DNA from: Legionella rowbothamii
GTDB taxonomy: Bacteria > Pseudomonadota > Gammaproteobacteria > Legionellales > Legionellaceae
NCBI RefSeq assembly: GCF_900639985.1
Contig: NZ_CAAAIM010000001.1
Location: 868,001 to 932,000 of the forward strand
Direction: 5' to 3'
DNA length: 64,000 nt
Below are positions 1 to 9,277 of the stretch, piece by piece. How positions within the stretch are numbered: position 1 is the stretch's first letter; each line of letters starts with the position of its first letter. Below the pieces are notes generated by a model that worked only from the letters and a program-made list of their open reading frames with translations, was not told the DNA's origin and ran no database searches. The position numbers and the translations under genes were made by a program.

Positions 1-2448
1 GGCGGCAAGCACTCCCTGCATAAACCCTTTACACCGCCCGACTTTACGGGGGATTATATTGAAAGCAAACAGATAAACCCCTTCACCATTAACTTCATTG
101 CCCCAGTCACTATTCCTAAATTTAATCTGTACTCCAATAATACTTTTAGTAGAAATTTAACGAATGCCTCAACCTTCCAAGCCGATGACATTCTTGGTTG
201 GCTTTCCATTGATATTGATACCCGCTCTATGTTAATCAAACGTTATCAAATGCTGATTGTTACTATTTTCATTACCTTATTTGGCCTGTTAATGGGATTA
301 ACCAGCCATTATTTTCTCTCTAAACGTATTTATTTACCCATTTCGCGTTTGCGGCGTAGTATGAAACAAATTCTACGTAATGAGTTTGAAACGGAAATAA
401 AAACCTCAAGTAAAGGTGAGTTAGGCATTATTGAAAAAGGATGCGCCCACTTACAAAAAAAATACATCGATACAATCAAAGACCTTAATCAGCATATTGA
501 GGTCGCTACTGAGGACTTACAGCAAAGTCTGGAGCTTTTAGAAGAAAAAAATATTGAGTTGTCTTTAGAAAAGAAAAAAACCGAAGAAAAAAGTCGGCAA
601 AAATCTGAATTTATTGCCAATATGAGCCATGAGATTCGTACGCCAATGAATGGCGTTATTGGTTTTACTAATGTGTTACTGGAAAGTAAACTTGACCCAT
701 TACAAATGGATTATGTAAAAACCATTAAATCCTCTGCTCAAGATTTATTAGGTATTATTAATGATATCCTCGACTTCTCGAAAATTGATGCAGGAAAATT
801 GCATCTGGATTGCATTCCCTTAAATATTCGACATTGCATTGATGAGGTACTTACCCTAGCAGCTCCTACTGCACATAAAAAAGGAATTGATTTAATCCCG
901 ATTACTGACATTAATGTGCCCAAAACGGTATTGGGTGATCCCTTCCGTATTAAACAATTCATTAGTAATCTAATAACCAATGCCGTGAAATTTACGGATC
1001 ATGGCTATGTGCTTATACGAACTCATATTGAGCAAGAAACGGAAAAGGATTACACCTTTTGCATTACGATCAGTGATACTGGATTGGGAATATCACCCGA
1101 GGATCAAAGCAAATTGTTCACTGCATTTAATCAAGCAGATACGAGTATTACCCGCCGTTATGGGGGCTCTGGTTTAGGCCTGGTAATTTGTAAAAAGCTT
1201 TGTGAGGAAATGGGGGGGCGTTTGAGTATGACGAGTGAGCTAAATAAAGGCTCTGCCTTTACTGCCCATATCAAAGTGGAAAAATTAGCTGCTTATGAAA
1301 TAGAAAAGAATCAAACACATCGCTTTGCCCATTTTAAAGTATTGTGCTTCGATGATAACCCACTGCATTTAGAAGCTCTATGCAATGGTTTAGGTTATTG
1401 GGGAATAGAATGTATTTCTGTAAATTCATTTAGCCAGCTGCCTCAAGCCTTAGATGATAATATGGATTGTAAAATGGCCTTCCTGAACGTAAATCAAGGC
1501 TGTGAACGGCAAATAGAAAAAATTATTGCAGCACATAATCATTTCCCTTATGTACTTATTTCTAAATGGCATATTCATGATTATGCGGCATTAGGTGCCC
1601 ATGGCTTTTTATTTAAACCGATTAGTATCCAAAAGCTCCAAGATATTATTGAATTACTCATTAATGAAAGTCCCCAAAAAAAACAAGGAAATCATGAACT
1701 AGATGGTTTAAGAGAGCAATTACGTTTTCTGCACCCAGACTTATTGATTGCTGAAGATAACCCTGTAAATAAAATGCTACTGGACTCATTATTAGGAACT
1801 CATGCCAATATCGATGCGGTCGACGATGGGGAGATGGCTGTTTCTTCATGCAATGAAAAAAAATACGATATTATCCTGCTTGACTTGCAAATGCCTAAGC
1901 TAAATGGTTTAGAGGCCGCCCGTATCATTCGCCAAAAATCGCAGCTCAACCGGCACACCCCCGTCGTTTTGATTAGCGCTAATAGCAGTGATGTCAATAA
2001 TACGGACTTAAAGAAATCTGGCATCAATCTTTGCCTACAAAAACCCATTGATGAAAAACAATTACTGATGCATATTCTACGTATTGTTGATAGAGCAAAA
2101 CATGCTGCTATTGATTGGCAACTCTGTGTACAAAAAGTTTCTGGAAACCAAGAGCTCGCTGAAGAATTCTTAAGCCAATTTGTTGAAGAGTTACATAAAA
2201 ATCGTGAAGAATTCCTTGAGCTAATGCATAAAAAGGACATCAAACAGCTTGGTGCCGCGGCGCATAAGCTTCACGGCGCCTGTTGTTTCTCCGGAGTACC
2301 GACCTTACAAGCTAAGGTCATTCAGGTAGAAAAGATGGCCGCTCGCCCGGCCTCTATTGATGAATTGGCCATTCCTTTTGCCGAATTAATTCAAAGTATT
2401 GATGCAGTAATTAGTGAGTATGAAAATCTACCTGAAAAAAATACTTAG
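1..2448 (+). CDS. letS: LetS/BarA-type hybrid sensor histidine kinase (5' end outside window)
   Basis: The reading frame is open from base 1, so the gene begins before the window; the first in-frame ATG (229) lies inside it. The visible 815 residues hold the end of a periplasmic sensor region, a membrane helix (about 80-100), a HAMP-like linker, a coiled coil, a HisKA domain with the phospho-accepting His in MSHEIRTPMNG (about residue 210 of the fragment), an HATPase domain with GLGIS and GGSGLGL boxes, a degenerate receiver (about 446-560), a full receiver with Asp in LLDLQMP (about 628) and a C-terminal HPt domain with His in AAHKLHG (about 755). This is the BarA/GacS/LetS layout. In Legionella LetS phosphorylates LetA, which switches on the Rsm RNAs and so relieves CsrA repression. 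Family assignment is firm; the LetS name rests on architecture and the neighbouring pfp and pilin genes. Confidence 0.93.
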   Translation, partial: GGKHSLHKPFTPPDFTGDYIESKQINPFTINFIAPVTIPKFNLYSNNTFSRNLTNASTFQADDILGWLSIDIDTRSMLIKRYQMLIVTIFITLFGLLMGLTSHYFLSKRIYLPISRLRRSMKQILRNEFETEIKTSSKGELGIIEKGCAHLQKKYIDTIKDLNQHIEVATEDLQQSLELLEEKNIELSLEKKKTEEKSRQKSEFIANMSHEIRTPMNGVIGFTNVLLESKLDPLQMDYVKTIKSSAQDLLGIINDILDFSKIDAGKLHLDCIPLNIRHCIDEVLTLAAPTAHKKGIDLIPITDINVPKTVLGDPFRIKQFISNLITNAVKFTDHGYVLIRTHIEQETEKDYTFCITISDTGLGISPEDQSKLFTAFNQADTSITRRYGGSGLGLVICKKLCEEMGGRLSMTSELNKGSAFTAHIKVEKLAAYEIEKNQTHRFAHFKVLCFDDNPLHLEALCNGLGYWGIECISVNSFSQLPQALDDNMDCKMAFLNVNQGCERQIEKIIAAHNHFPYVLISKWHIHDYAALGAHGFLFKPISIQKLQDIIELLINESPQKKQGNHELDGLREQLRFLHPDLLIAEDNPVNKMLLDSLLGTHANIDAVDDGEMAVSSCNEKKYDIILLDLQMPKLNGLEAARIIRQKSQLNRHTPVVLISANSSDVNNTDLKKSGINLCLQKPIDEKQLLMHILRIVDRAKHAAIDWQLCVQKVSGNQELAEEFLSQFVEELHKNREEFLELMHKKDIKQLGAAAHKLHGACCFSGVPTLQAKVIQVEKMAARPASIDELAIPFAELIQSIDAVISEYENLPEKNT

Positions 2449-2631
2449 AGCGTGTTGACATTTTTAGTATCCGAGCCAAAATGAGCTGATTTTTTTAGTT
2501 GCAACACGACTCTCGAATTAGCGCAACTTGACCGCCATAATCCGGCCCTATAAGGAGTCATGTGATATTCAAGACAAGTTGAAAGTCCCCGCACGCGAGG
2601 ATGAAAAAGTCAAGTAATAATAAAACGTAGA

Positions 2632-2649
2632 CTGGGCTGTCAAGCCCAG
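2632..2649. repeat. Intergenic palindrome (GGGCT...AGCCC family)
   Basis: CTGGGCT and AGCCCAG form a 7-bp stem around a 4-nt loop. With its flanks (about 2624-2656) it matches, in opposite orientation, the element at about 4920-4950: both contain a TTTGCTGGGCT arm followed by AGCCCAG. It belongs to the dispersed palindromes of this window. There is no U-tract, so it is not a clear terminator. Confidence 0.7.
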
Positions 2650-2727
2650 CAAACATTAACCTTAGGATGACACACTTTTAAACACAGACTGGCATCAGAC
2701 GAATAGACTCATCAAGCAGGAGAAAAA

Positions 2728-3963
2728 ATGACAATAAAAAATGCTATCTATGCACAATCAGGCGGTGTAACCGCAGTAATTAATGCCTCAGCTTGCGCAG
2801 TAATTCAAACCGCTAAGTTATATCCGGAGCAGATCGGCAAAGTATACGCTGCCAAAAATGGGATTATTGGCGCATTAAACGAAGAATTAATCGATACGTC
2901 ATTAGAAACTGATGCTGATATCGCCAAATTAATGCAAACACCTTCTGGTGCTTTTGGTTCCTGCCGTTATAAATTAAAAAATGATGGTGACGAATACGCG
3001 CGTCTAATCGAAGTTTTTAAAGCTCATAACATAGGTTATTTTTTCTATAATGGTGGTGGCGACTCCCAAGATACCGCGCACAAAGTATCTCAGTTAGGAG
3101 AGAAAATGGGCTATCCAATTACCTGTATTGGAATTCCCAAAACAGTAGATAATGACTTACCATTTACTGATGCATGTCCTGGTTTTGGTTCTGTTGCCAA
3201 ATACGTTGCAATTTCAACTAAAGAGGCAGGCTTTGATGTAGCTTCAATGGCAGCCTCTTCTACTAAAGTATTTATTCTTGAAGTAATGGGACGTCATGCA
3301 GGCTGGATCGCGGCAGCCGCCGGCTTGGCCAGTAAAAACCCCAGTGAGCCACCCCATGTTATTTTATTACCTGAAGTCGTTTTTGAACCGACTAAGTTTC
3401 TGAAAAAGGTGGATGACTGTGTTAAAGAGCATGGCTATTGCGTTGTGGTTGTTTCTGAAGGAATTCGCAATAGTGAAGGTAAATTTTTGAGTGATGCCGG
3501 CCTACGTGATGCATTTGGCCATGCACAACTTGGCGGTGTTGCCCCAGTTATTGCTGAGTTAGTTAAAACTGAGCTAGGCTATAAATACCACTGGGCGGTA
3601 GCAGATTACCTCCAACGTGCAGCTCGCCATATTGCTTCCAAGGTAGATGTAGAACAAGCTTATGCTTTAGGAAAAGCTGCGGTTGAATACGCGGTTAAAG
3701 GCCATAATGCGATCATGCCTATTGTTGTCCGTGAACAGGATGAACCCTATCAATGGTCTATCAGTCATGTACCTTTAGCAGACGTAGCAAATCAGGAAAA
3801 GGCCATGCCTGCAGAATATATTTCTGAAGATGGAATGGGAATTACCGAGGCATGCCGACGTTATTTAGCTCCATTGATTCAAGGTGAAGCCTATCCTGAA
3901 TATATTAATGGGTTACCTGATTATGTTCGTTTAAAAAATCAGTTGATTGCAAAAAAACTTTAA
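2728..3963 (+). CDS. pfp: 6-phosphofructokinase, probably pyrophosphate-dependent
   Basis: A 411-residue phosphofructokinase catalysing phosphorylation of fructose 6-phosphate in glycolysis. The nucleotide/PPi loop reads GGGDSQDT (109-116) and the catalytic loop PKTVDND (137-143). ATP-type enzymes such as E. coli PfkA have a Gly in the second position of the catalytic loop (PGTIDND). A Lys there, as here, marks the PPi-dependent group, so PPi is the likely phosphoryl donor and the reaction would be reversible. MGRHAGW (about 189-195) is the fructose-phosphate-binding segment. A good ribosome site (AGGAG) lies 6 nt before the ATG. The gene follows letS after 279 bp holding a palindrome, so it is probably a separate unit. 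Confidence 0.9.
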   Translation: MTIKNAIYAQSGGVTAVINASACAVIQTAKLYPEQIGKVYAAKNGIIGALNEELIDTSLETDADIAKLMQTPSGAFGSCRYKLKNDGDEYARLIEVFKAHNIGYFFYNGGGDSQDTAHKVSQLGEKMGYPITCIGIPKTVDNDLPFTDACPGFGSVAKYVAISTKEAGFDVASMAASSTKVFILEVMGRHAGWIAAAAGLASKNPSEPPHVILLPEVVFEPTKFLKKVDDCVKEHGYCVVVVSEGIRNSEGKFLSDAGLRDAFGHAQLGGVAPVIAELVKTELGYKYHWAVADYLQRAARHIASKVDVEQAYALGKAAVEYAVKGHNAIMPIVVREQDEPYQWSISHVPLADVANQEKAMPAEYISEDGMGITEACRRYLAPLIQGEAYPEYINGLPDYVRLKNQLIAKKL

Positions 3964-3976
3964 GGTTAATTTTATA

Positions 3977-4029
3977 CTACAGGGGCAACTGCCATTAAGT
4001 TAAATGATAAGGAATTGTTGCCCCGGTAG
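3977..4029. other. Long inverted repeat between pfp and the pilin gene
   Basis: CTAC-a-GGGGCAAC (3977-3989) pairs with GTTGCCCC-g-GTAG (4017-4029), a 12-bp stem with one mismatch and a loop of about 27 nt. No T-run follows, so it is not a standard terminator. It sits about 40 bp upstream of the pilin ATG and could be an mRNA leader structure or an operator. Confidence 0.55.
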
Positions 4030-4066
4030 CCTTATCTCAAATACGATTATATTTTAGGAGCAACAC

Positions 4067-4498
4067 ATGAAACAGAAAGGCTTAACATTAATTGAATTGA
4101 TGATTGTTATAGCAATTATTGGTGTTCTTGCTTCCCTTGCTATCCCTGCCTATCAGGATTATCTGATTAGAGCCAGAGTCACAGAAGGCTTGAGTTTAGC
4201 CACTACCGCACAAACTACAGTTTCTGAAAACGCCATGACCGGAAATACTGATTTAAGTACGGGATGGACCAGCCCATCAGCTACTGCTATTGTAAAAAGT
4301 GTCAGTATTGCCAAAGACACTGGGGTAATTACGATTAATTACACGCCACTCGCTCAAAATGTTGCAATCACTATGAGTCCCAAATCCAATGGTGAACTCC
4401 TCAGTGCTGGCACACCGCCTACGACAACGATTACTTGGGTTTGCGCAGTAACTGAAAAAAATAATAACCGATATGTACCCGCGAATTGTAGGATTTAA
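4067..4498 (+). CDS. Type IV major pilin (PilA/PilE family)
   Basis: A 143-residue prepilin. It has a short basic leader (MKQKG) cut by PilD after Gly5, then LTLIELMIV with the conserved Glu at mature position 5, and a hydrophobic helix that both anchors the subunit and packs the pilus core. The globular part ends with a two-Cys disulphide region (Cys at WVCAV and ANCRI). The G-L rather than G-F cleavage junction is a tolerated variant. A good ribosome site (TTTTAGGAG) precedes the ATG. The BolA-type gene starts 1 nt after the stop, so the two are probably co-transcribed. Pilins of this class build surface pili used in adhesion, twitching and DNA uptake. Confidence 0.92.
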   Translation: MKQKGLTLIELMIVIAIIGVLASLAIPAYQDYLIRARVTEGLSLATTAQTTVSENAMTGNTDLSTGWTSPSATAIVKSVSIAKDTGVITINYTPLAQNVAITMSPKSNGELLSAGTPPTTTITWVCAVTEKNNNRYVPANCRI

Positions 4499-4499
4499 T

Positions 4500-4814
4500 A
4501 TGTCACGAAAAATACGTATAGAAGAACTATTAAACCAGGAACTTAATCCAGTTTATTTAAGTGTTGACGATGAGTCATCAAATCATCATGTTCCTCAAGG
4601 TGCAGAAACTCATTTTAAAGTCACAGCCACCTCTTTTAAATTTGTTGATTTAAATCGTGTTGCCCGACATAGACTAGTTAATCGTTTACTTGCTAGTGAA
4701 TTTGACTTAGGGCTGCACGCGTTAAGCATGCATCTCTACACTCCAGATGAATGGGAGAAAAATCAAGCCGTTCCTAAGTCACCCTCTTGTCGTGATGGCT
4801 ATAAAAATAAATAG
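4500..4814 (+). CDS. BolA/IbaG family protein
   Basis: A 104-residue protein. The open frame extends upstream to an ATG at 4473 inside the pilin gene, but the ATG at 4500 gives the usual BolA N-terminus (MSRKIRIEELL). Family signatures are the SSNHHVPQGAETHFKV segment (His and Gly residues near 27-37, part of the Fe-S/glutaredoxin partner surface), a VARHRLVN helix and the closing LSMHLYTPDEW motif. BolA-like proteins pair with monothiol glutaredoxins in Fe-S handling, and some affect cell shape and stress responses. It overlaps nothing but sits 1 nt from the pilin stop, which suggests translational coupling. Confidence 0.88.
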   Translation: MSRKIRIEELLNQELNPVYLSVDDESSNHHVPQGAETHFKVTATSFKFVDLNRVARHRLVNRLLASEFDLGLHALSMHLYTPDEWEKNQAVPKSPSCRDGYKNK

Positions 4815-4927
4815 ATACGTTGTGGGTTAGGCCCCAAGACATTATGTTGATGATTACACCCTCGATTGGGCCACAAAATGTAGACTAGCTGCCAAGTCCC
4901 GCATTGGAAGTGGCACAAATGATGTTT

Positions 4928-4947
4928 GCTGGGCTTTCGAGCCCAGC
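4928..4947. repeat. Intergenic palindrome (GGGCT...AGCCC family)
   Basis: GCTGGGCT / AGCCCAGC, an 8-bp perfect stem with TTCG loop, between convergent genes. With flanks it matches the element at about 2624-2656 in inverse orientation. A TTCG-capped stem between two converging genes could help end transcription from either side, though no long T-run is present. Confidence 0.7.
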
Positions 4948-4982
4948 CTATGCTCTTAAGCCAAGCTCCGCGTTGGGGACGT

Positions 4983-5720
4983 TTAACTAAAATAATAAAT
5001 TAAATTAAGCTTTGGCCCGAATAAATAAGTATTTCTTGCGATAACCTCAGTTTTAGTTTCATCATCGCTATCTCGTGATAACTCACCAAAACGTACTTTT
5101 CCAAGCCAAATATAACTTATTCCTACATCAAGCATTAGATGCTGAGTCATGGCATATTTGAGGCCGACAGCCACCTGAGGGCTAAAATTAGTTTGAGTCT
5201 TTTGTGATTTCATCACCAAATTCTCTTCATAATCGTAGGCTTGATAATTTAATTCAGAGTGGGTCCTCATATTTGCAATGCCTAATCCGGGAGCCATGTA
5301 GATTGAATAATTATGTTTAAAGAAATAGTCAATATTAAAAATCGCCGCCCCCACATTACCGTTCATTGTAGAATGAAAGATATTAATTAAGTCATCACGT
5401 TCGTAAGGACCCGCCATAAAGGGGTTAAGTTTTTTAGAATATCCAGATAATTGTAAATAAGAAGCTTCCAAGCTCAACTTCCAATTTGGATTTAGCAAAT
5501 GGCTCACCCCTAGTGCCACATTACCTGCTCCGTTGCTACTATGGAGGGACCCTGCTGTTATTTCTGGTGAAATAGAACCGGCAATTGGATGGGTCCGTTT
5601 GAGGGAGTAGTTATCACTACGACTCCGTAAGTAATCTGCGCCAAACTTAGCATAAAAAGCGCCAGCCATACCTGCTTTAGAGACAATGAGCATCACTACA
5701 ACCAATAAATTCTTTTTCAT
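4983..5720 (-). CDS. Outer-membrane beta-barrel protein, OmpA/OMP_b-brl-like
   Basis: A 245-residue secreted protein. A signal peptide (MKKNLLVVVMLIVSKAGMAGA) is followed by alternating hydrophobic/polar strands rich in Tyr, Ser and Gly. The order is strand-turn-strand, as in eight-stranded barrels: FYAKFGADYL, NVALGVSHLL, WKLSLEASYLQLSG, YSIYMAPGLGIANM, PQVAVGLKYAM, LMLDVGISYIWLGKVRFG and the closing YLFGPKLNLIYYFS. The C-terminus ends in aromatic-X-aromatic-Ser, close to the Phe-terminated signal that the BAM complex uses. No catalytic motif is visible, and I see no evidence for a specific ligand. It stands alone on the minus strand, with palindromes at both ends. Confidence 0.8.
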   Translation of the reverse strand: MKKNLLVVVMLIVSKAGMAGAFYAKFGADYLRSRSDNYSLKRTHPIAGSISPEITAGSLHSSNGAGNVALGVSHLLNPNWKLSLEASYLQLSGYSKKLNPFMAGPYERDDLINIFHSTMNGNVGAAIFNIDYFFKHNYSIYMAPGLGIANMRTHSELNYQAYDYEENLVMKSQKTQTNFSPQVAVGLKYAMTQHLMLDVGISYIWLGKVRFGELSRDSDDETKTEVIARNTYLFGPKLNLIYYFS

Positions 5721-5805
5721 TTTTTTCCTCTACGTCGCGAAACGAAATTGCAGAGTGGGCTCCTCTGCTATCCACCTAGCATCTACCACACACATGAACT
5801 CCGTG

Positions 5806-5822
5806 TTGGGCCATGGGCCCAA
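5806..5822. repeat. Intergenic palindrome (TTGGGCC...GGCCCAA family)
   Basis: TTGGGCC and GGCCCAA flank a 3-nt ATG loop. Read on the minus strand it is nearly the same element as those at 20768-20790 and 60061-60081. It lies just 3' of the subtilase stop codon, between two minus-strand genes. Confidence 0.7.
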
Positions 5823-5833
5823 GCTATATTCCT

Positions 5834-7546
5834 TTAGCATATGAAGCCATTTGAATTGTTAATACGGCACATTACCCCAGGTGTTGCTAAGGTCAATACT
5901 GTACGTCCATAAGTCACCATAAGGCGTGAGCCATTAACTTGTAATATAGGAGTTTCATAGGCTGAAAGAAGTTGACATGCGCGAGTCGCCTGATTAATTT
6001 CCCACTTGGTAGCAAGGGGCGAAGGAATTGAACGCGCTGTCGCCACGTACGAATTAGGAGGACAACGATTAAAGGGATCAAAAGAGTTTTTCAACTTCAA
6101 ATCTGTGGATGAGGGAGCCGCAATAATAGTATGACCTGAAATTGCAAGTTTCACCGCCTTGTAGGCATTTACAATTCCTACTCCGCAAGACTTCTCACCA
6201 AGGCAGGAACGTTCGGGATCAGAGGTGGGGGCAAAAGGATCAACGCTTTCCAATAGAATACTTTTTACTTCCTGAGAACTGATATAAGGATTTAAGGCAT
6301 AAATTAATCCCGCTATCCCTGCAACATGAGGTGTTGCCATACTAGTTCCTTCATAAAAGGAAAAACCACTGTTTTGGCATCCTGTTCCCGCAGAGACTGT
6401 AGATAAAATACCATTGACGTCACAGGGATTTCCGTCAACCTGTTCTCCTCCTGGAGCTGCAATGGTAACCCGGGGCCCATAATTTGAATAATTAGCTCGA
6501 TAACCATTAATTTGTGTTGCTGCCACCACCAGTACATTATTGCATGACCGAGGTGGATTGTTTGAGGCCGGTACATTATCATTTCCAGCACTAACCGTAA
6601 TAATCCCATTGTTTTGAATGAAGGCATCAAGGGCTTCTTGCAAGGATGGTTGGCACCCAACATATGATGGGTAATTAAAACTCATGGTCACGACCTTTGC
6701 TGGGTAATTATTATGAGGCACTCCAGGAATATCTCTGCCCATGGCCCAATAGAGCCCTTGCTCTAAATCTGAAAGTGAGCCGGGAACAATAGGAAGGATT
6801 TTAAGAGAAGGCCCCATTCCCGTAATTCCTGAGACAGCTCCTGTTGCTGCAATTGTACCGGCAGTATGCGTACCATGTTCGTCTCCGGGTTGACTGACAT
6901 TGGTACTATTATTACTAAAATTCCAACCCGGCAAAAGATTAGGGGTTAAGTCAGGATTGTAATTAATCGCTTCAAAATTAGAAATAGCAATCGGAGGAAC
7001 TGCATACCCTAAGGTTATCGACCAGGCTCCATTTAACAAACCAGGGGCAGATTCCAACATAACTCCTGGATAACTAAATTCATCCCATTGAGAAGCATGA
7101 GAAATTGATACCTGCAAGGGTGAGGGCAATGCACTAGGGCTTGATGTATGTACTGGAGGTTTAATCACGCAATAACGCATGTCACGATCAGCATATTGAA
7201 CATCAGTTTGTTTTAATATTTTGCGTAAACCCGCATTAAAATATTGGTCTGTTAAAACATTTTTGGCGGAAGATAAACGCGTTAATTTTTCTGAATTAAT
7301 GACTACCAGATAAGCTCCGCTGACCAGCGGTTTAACTGATTGTATCGGCAACCCGCTTTTTTTTGCAAAACCATCCCACCATGAGTCACCAAGCTCAGGT
7401 TGCTCCTGACTATTAACACTTTTATATTTCAAAATAATTTGATCAAGTAGCTCCCCACACTGTTCTTTGGCAGCAAATGACGTGGATTCTAAAGAAACAA
7501 ATGCCAACAAAGAGTTCAGTAAAAATAAACACTTCCTTATATTCAT
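5834..7546 (-). CDS. Secreted subtilisin-like (S8) serine protease with catalytic Asp apparently replaced by Asn
   Basis: A 570-residue exported protein. The frame is open to 7600, but the ATG at 7546 has a ribosome site (AGGACG) and a proper signal peptide (MNIRKCLFLLNSLLAFVSLES...). A prodomain of about 140 residues precedes the catalytic domain. His224 in HGTHTAGT and Ser402 in GTSMATPHVAG match subtilisin His64 and Ser221, and SAGND is the oxyanion region. The strand that normally reads V-A-V-I-D-T-G instead reads I-A-I-S-N-F-E (Asn190), 34 residues before His224; the spacing in subtilisin BPN' is 32. The usual Asp is therefore absent. After the protease domain a Cys-containing tail of about 120 residues has no clear family. 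It may be a weak or inactive enzyme. Confidence 0.88.
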   Translation of the reverse strand: MNIRKCLFLLNSLLAFVSLESTSFAAKEQCGELLDQIILKYKSVNSQEQPELGDSWWDGFAKKSGLPIQSVKPLVSGAYLVVINSEKLTRLSSAKNVLTDQYFNAGLRKILKQTDVQYADRDMRYCVIKPPVHTSSPSALPSPLQVSISHASQWDEFSYPGVMLESAPGLLNGAWSITLGYAVPPIAISNFEAINYNPDLTPNLLPGWNFSNNSTNVSQPGDEHGTHTAGTIAATGAVSGITGMGPSLKILPIVPGSLSDLEQGLYWAMGRDIPGVPHNNYPAKVVTMSFNYPSYVGCQPSLQEALDAFIQNNGIITVSAGNDNVPASNNPPRSCNNVLVVAATQINGYRANYSNYGPRVTIAAPGGEQVDGNPCDVNGILSTVSAGTGCQNSGFSFYEGTSMATPHVAGIAGLIYALNPYISSQEVKSILLESVDPFAPTSDPERSCLGEKSCGVGIVNAYKAVKLAISGHTIIAAPSSTDLKLKNSFDPFNRCPPNSYVATARSIPSPLATKWEINQATRACQLLSAYETPILQVNGSRLMVTYGRTVLTLATPGVMCRINNSNGFIC

Positions 7547-7808
7547 TATTGCGTCCTGTACGATTCTATCCAACGAGTCCATAATTTTGGGTATTAACAA
7601 TAACTCGTGTTTCGTTTCTAAGTCTATAATTTTTCTAATTTTTTAATAAGAACTCAATTAATCTCCTTCGTTTATATTATTATTTTTACTTGCTAACTTA
7701 TTTAGGCAAGGATCGTAGTTTCTAAATCAGAGGAAATTAATGGCATACATAGCATTTTAAAGTATGTTAAGTATATAATGCTTCCCTTTTAACAACTCGA
7801 ACGAATTA
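7547..7808. promoter_or_regulatory. AT-rich divergent intergenic region
   Basis: About 260 bp separate the divergent subtilase and permease genes, so promoters for both must lie here. The centre (7620-7690) is nearly all A/T. I cannot choose a single convincing -35/-10 pair, and I see no operator palindrome. There is no gene in it. Confidence 0.4.
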
Positions 7809-9212
7809 ATGAACAACTGGTCTTCGGAAAAAATTTCTGTACTTGCTTTAGTCCTCTTGATAACCGGTGCTATTGATAGCATCAGAAATTTACCCGGTAC
7901 GGCATTGTTCGGCTCGTCGTTAATTTTCTTTTTTATTTTTTCTGCTATTGTTTTTTTGATTCCTGTCGCTATGGTCGCGGCTGAGTTAGCCTCCACTTGG
8001 TCAGAAGAAGAAGGAGGTATTTATAGCTGGGTAAATCATGCCTACGGTGAAAATGTGGCCTTTTTTACGATCTGGCTGCAATGGATTAATACCCTGGTCT
8101 GGTATCCCACCATCCTTTCATTTATTGCCGGTGCATTGGCTTATTTAGTCAATCCCGAACTAGCCCAAAATAAATACTATTTGATTGCTGTAATTCTCAC
8201 CATATTCTGGTCTTTAACCTTTGTTGGCTTATCAGGTCTACGTGCTTCAGCCCATTTTGCGGGAATCTGTGCCATTTTAGGTATGATTATTCCGATGGGT
8301 TTTATTATTGTGCTGGCAATTATCTGGATTATAAAAGGAAATCCCATTGCTATTGATATGAGCCTTTCTCATTTATTGCCGCAATGGAAAGACAGCCAAT
8401 CCTGGGTTTCACTTACAGCAATCATGACTTCGTTTTTAGGTATGGAGCTGGCGGCTGTACATGTGCGTAACGTGAAAGATCCGCAAAAGAACTTCCCCCG
8501 AGCACTCCTCTTTTCAGGGCTACTTATCTTATCAACGATGATTTTAGGTTCTCTAGCGATTGCCTTCGTATTACCCAAAGAGAAAATTAGCCTTGTGGAT
8601 GGGGTAATGCAGGCGTTTAATAATTTTTTCCAGGCTTATCACTTGACCTGGCTCATGCCTATTTTGATTTTTCTTTTACTCTTAGGCAGCTTGGGTAGCA
8701 TGATTAATTGGATTATCTCACCCGCAAAAGGCTTACTCATGGCCGCAAATCATAATTTTTTACCTAAATCCCTCTGCAAATTAAATAAGCATGGAGTTGC
8801 CTCGCGCATTTTAATCATGCAAGCCCTATTGGTGACAGTATTATGCAGCGGCTTTCTTTTATTCCCAAGTGTGAATGCGATTTATTGGTTGTTCACCGAT
8901 TTAAGTACCGAATTGTACATTATGATGTATGTACTGATGTTTATTGCTGCGTTGAAGCTGAAAGCAAAATTTGCTCAGGTACAAAGACCTTTTGCAATAC
9001 CAGGTGGTAAACCAGGCTATTATCTTACCTGCCTATTGGGTTTATGCGGCTGTACTATGACCTTAATTGTAGGTTTTATACCTCCTGTTGAATTTATGAA
9101 TTTTGGTAGTGCATCTCATTTCCGTTTGGTTTTCTCTATAGGTATTTTTGTAATGATCCTACCTGCCGTCCTGCTTTACTGGCGTAAAAGACGCCAAGAA
9201 GCCAGTTTATAG
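7809..9212 (+). CDS. APC-superfamily amino acid permease/antiporter
   Basis: A 467-residue inner-membrane transporter with about 12 hydrophobic helices from residue 10 to the end. The first helix has the APC-type broken GAIDSIRNLP segment (about 22-31), and helix 2 is followed by AAELASTWSEEEGGIYSWV, close to the glutamate/GABA antiporter-type consensus (PAELATAMPEEGGIY in relatives). These permeases move amino acids in exchange for a decarboxylation or deamination product, or with protons. The sequence does not fix the substrate. Legionella lives on amino acids, so importers of this kind are expected. It starts at ATG 7809; a weak AACGAA stretch precedes it rather than a clear ribosome site. 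Confidence 0.88.
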   Translation: MNNWSSEKISVLALVLLITGAIDSIRNLPGTALFGSSLIFFFIFSAIVFLIPVAMVAAELASTWSEEEGGIYSWVNHAYGENVAFFTIWLQWINTLVWYPTILSFIAGALAYLVNPELAQNKYYLIAVILTIFWSLTFVGLSGLRASAHFAGICAILGMIIPMGFIIVLAIIWIIKGNPIAIDMSLSHLLPQWKDSQSWVSLTAIMTSFLGMELAAVHVRNVKDPQKNFPRALLFSGLLILSTMILGSLAIAFVLPKEKISLVDGVMQAFNNFFQAYHLTWLMPILIFLLLLGSLGSMINWIISPAKGLLMAANHNFLPKSLCKLNKHGVASRILIMQALLVTVLCSGFLLFPSVNAIYWLFTDLSTELYIMMYVLMFIAALKLKAKFAQVQRPFAIPGGKPGYYLTCLLGLCGCTMTLIVGFIPPVEFMNFGSASHFRLVFSIGIFVMILPAVLLYWRKRRQEASL

Positions 9213-9222
9213 CATTACGAAG

Positions 9223-9248
9223 CCCGTATTAGCTCAACGTAATACGGG
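9223..9248. repeat. Intergenic palindrome (CCCGTATTA...TAATACGGG family)
   Basis: CCCGTATTA (9223-9231) pairs with TAATACGGG (9240-9248) across an 8-nt loop. Flanking ACGAA and TTCGT extend the symmetry. The same arms occur at 51611-51638. It lies just after the permease stop and before the next gene, without a T-run. Confidence 0.7.
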
Positions 9249-9277
9249 TATTCGTGCCAACATCCTGAGAGAGTATC

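Noticed and set aside
1800..2243. 147-codon minus-strand frame within letS
   Set aside because: Shadow of the receiver/HPt coding region; Ser/Cys-rich composition typical of antisense reading.
3977..4029. Terminator for pfp
   Set aside because: A large loop and no T-run; kept only as an inverted repeat.
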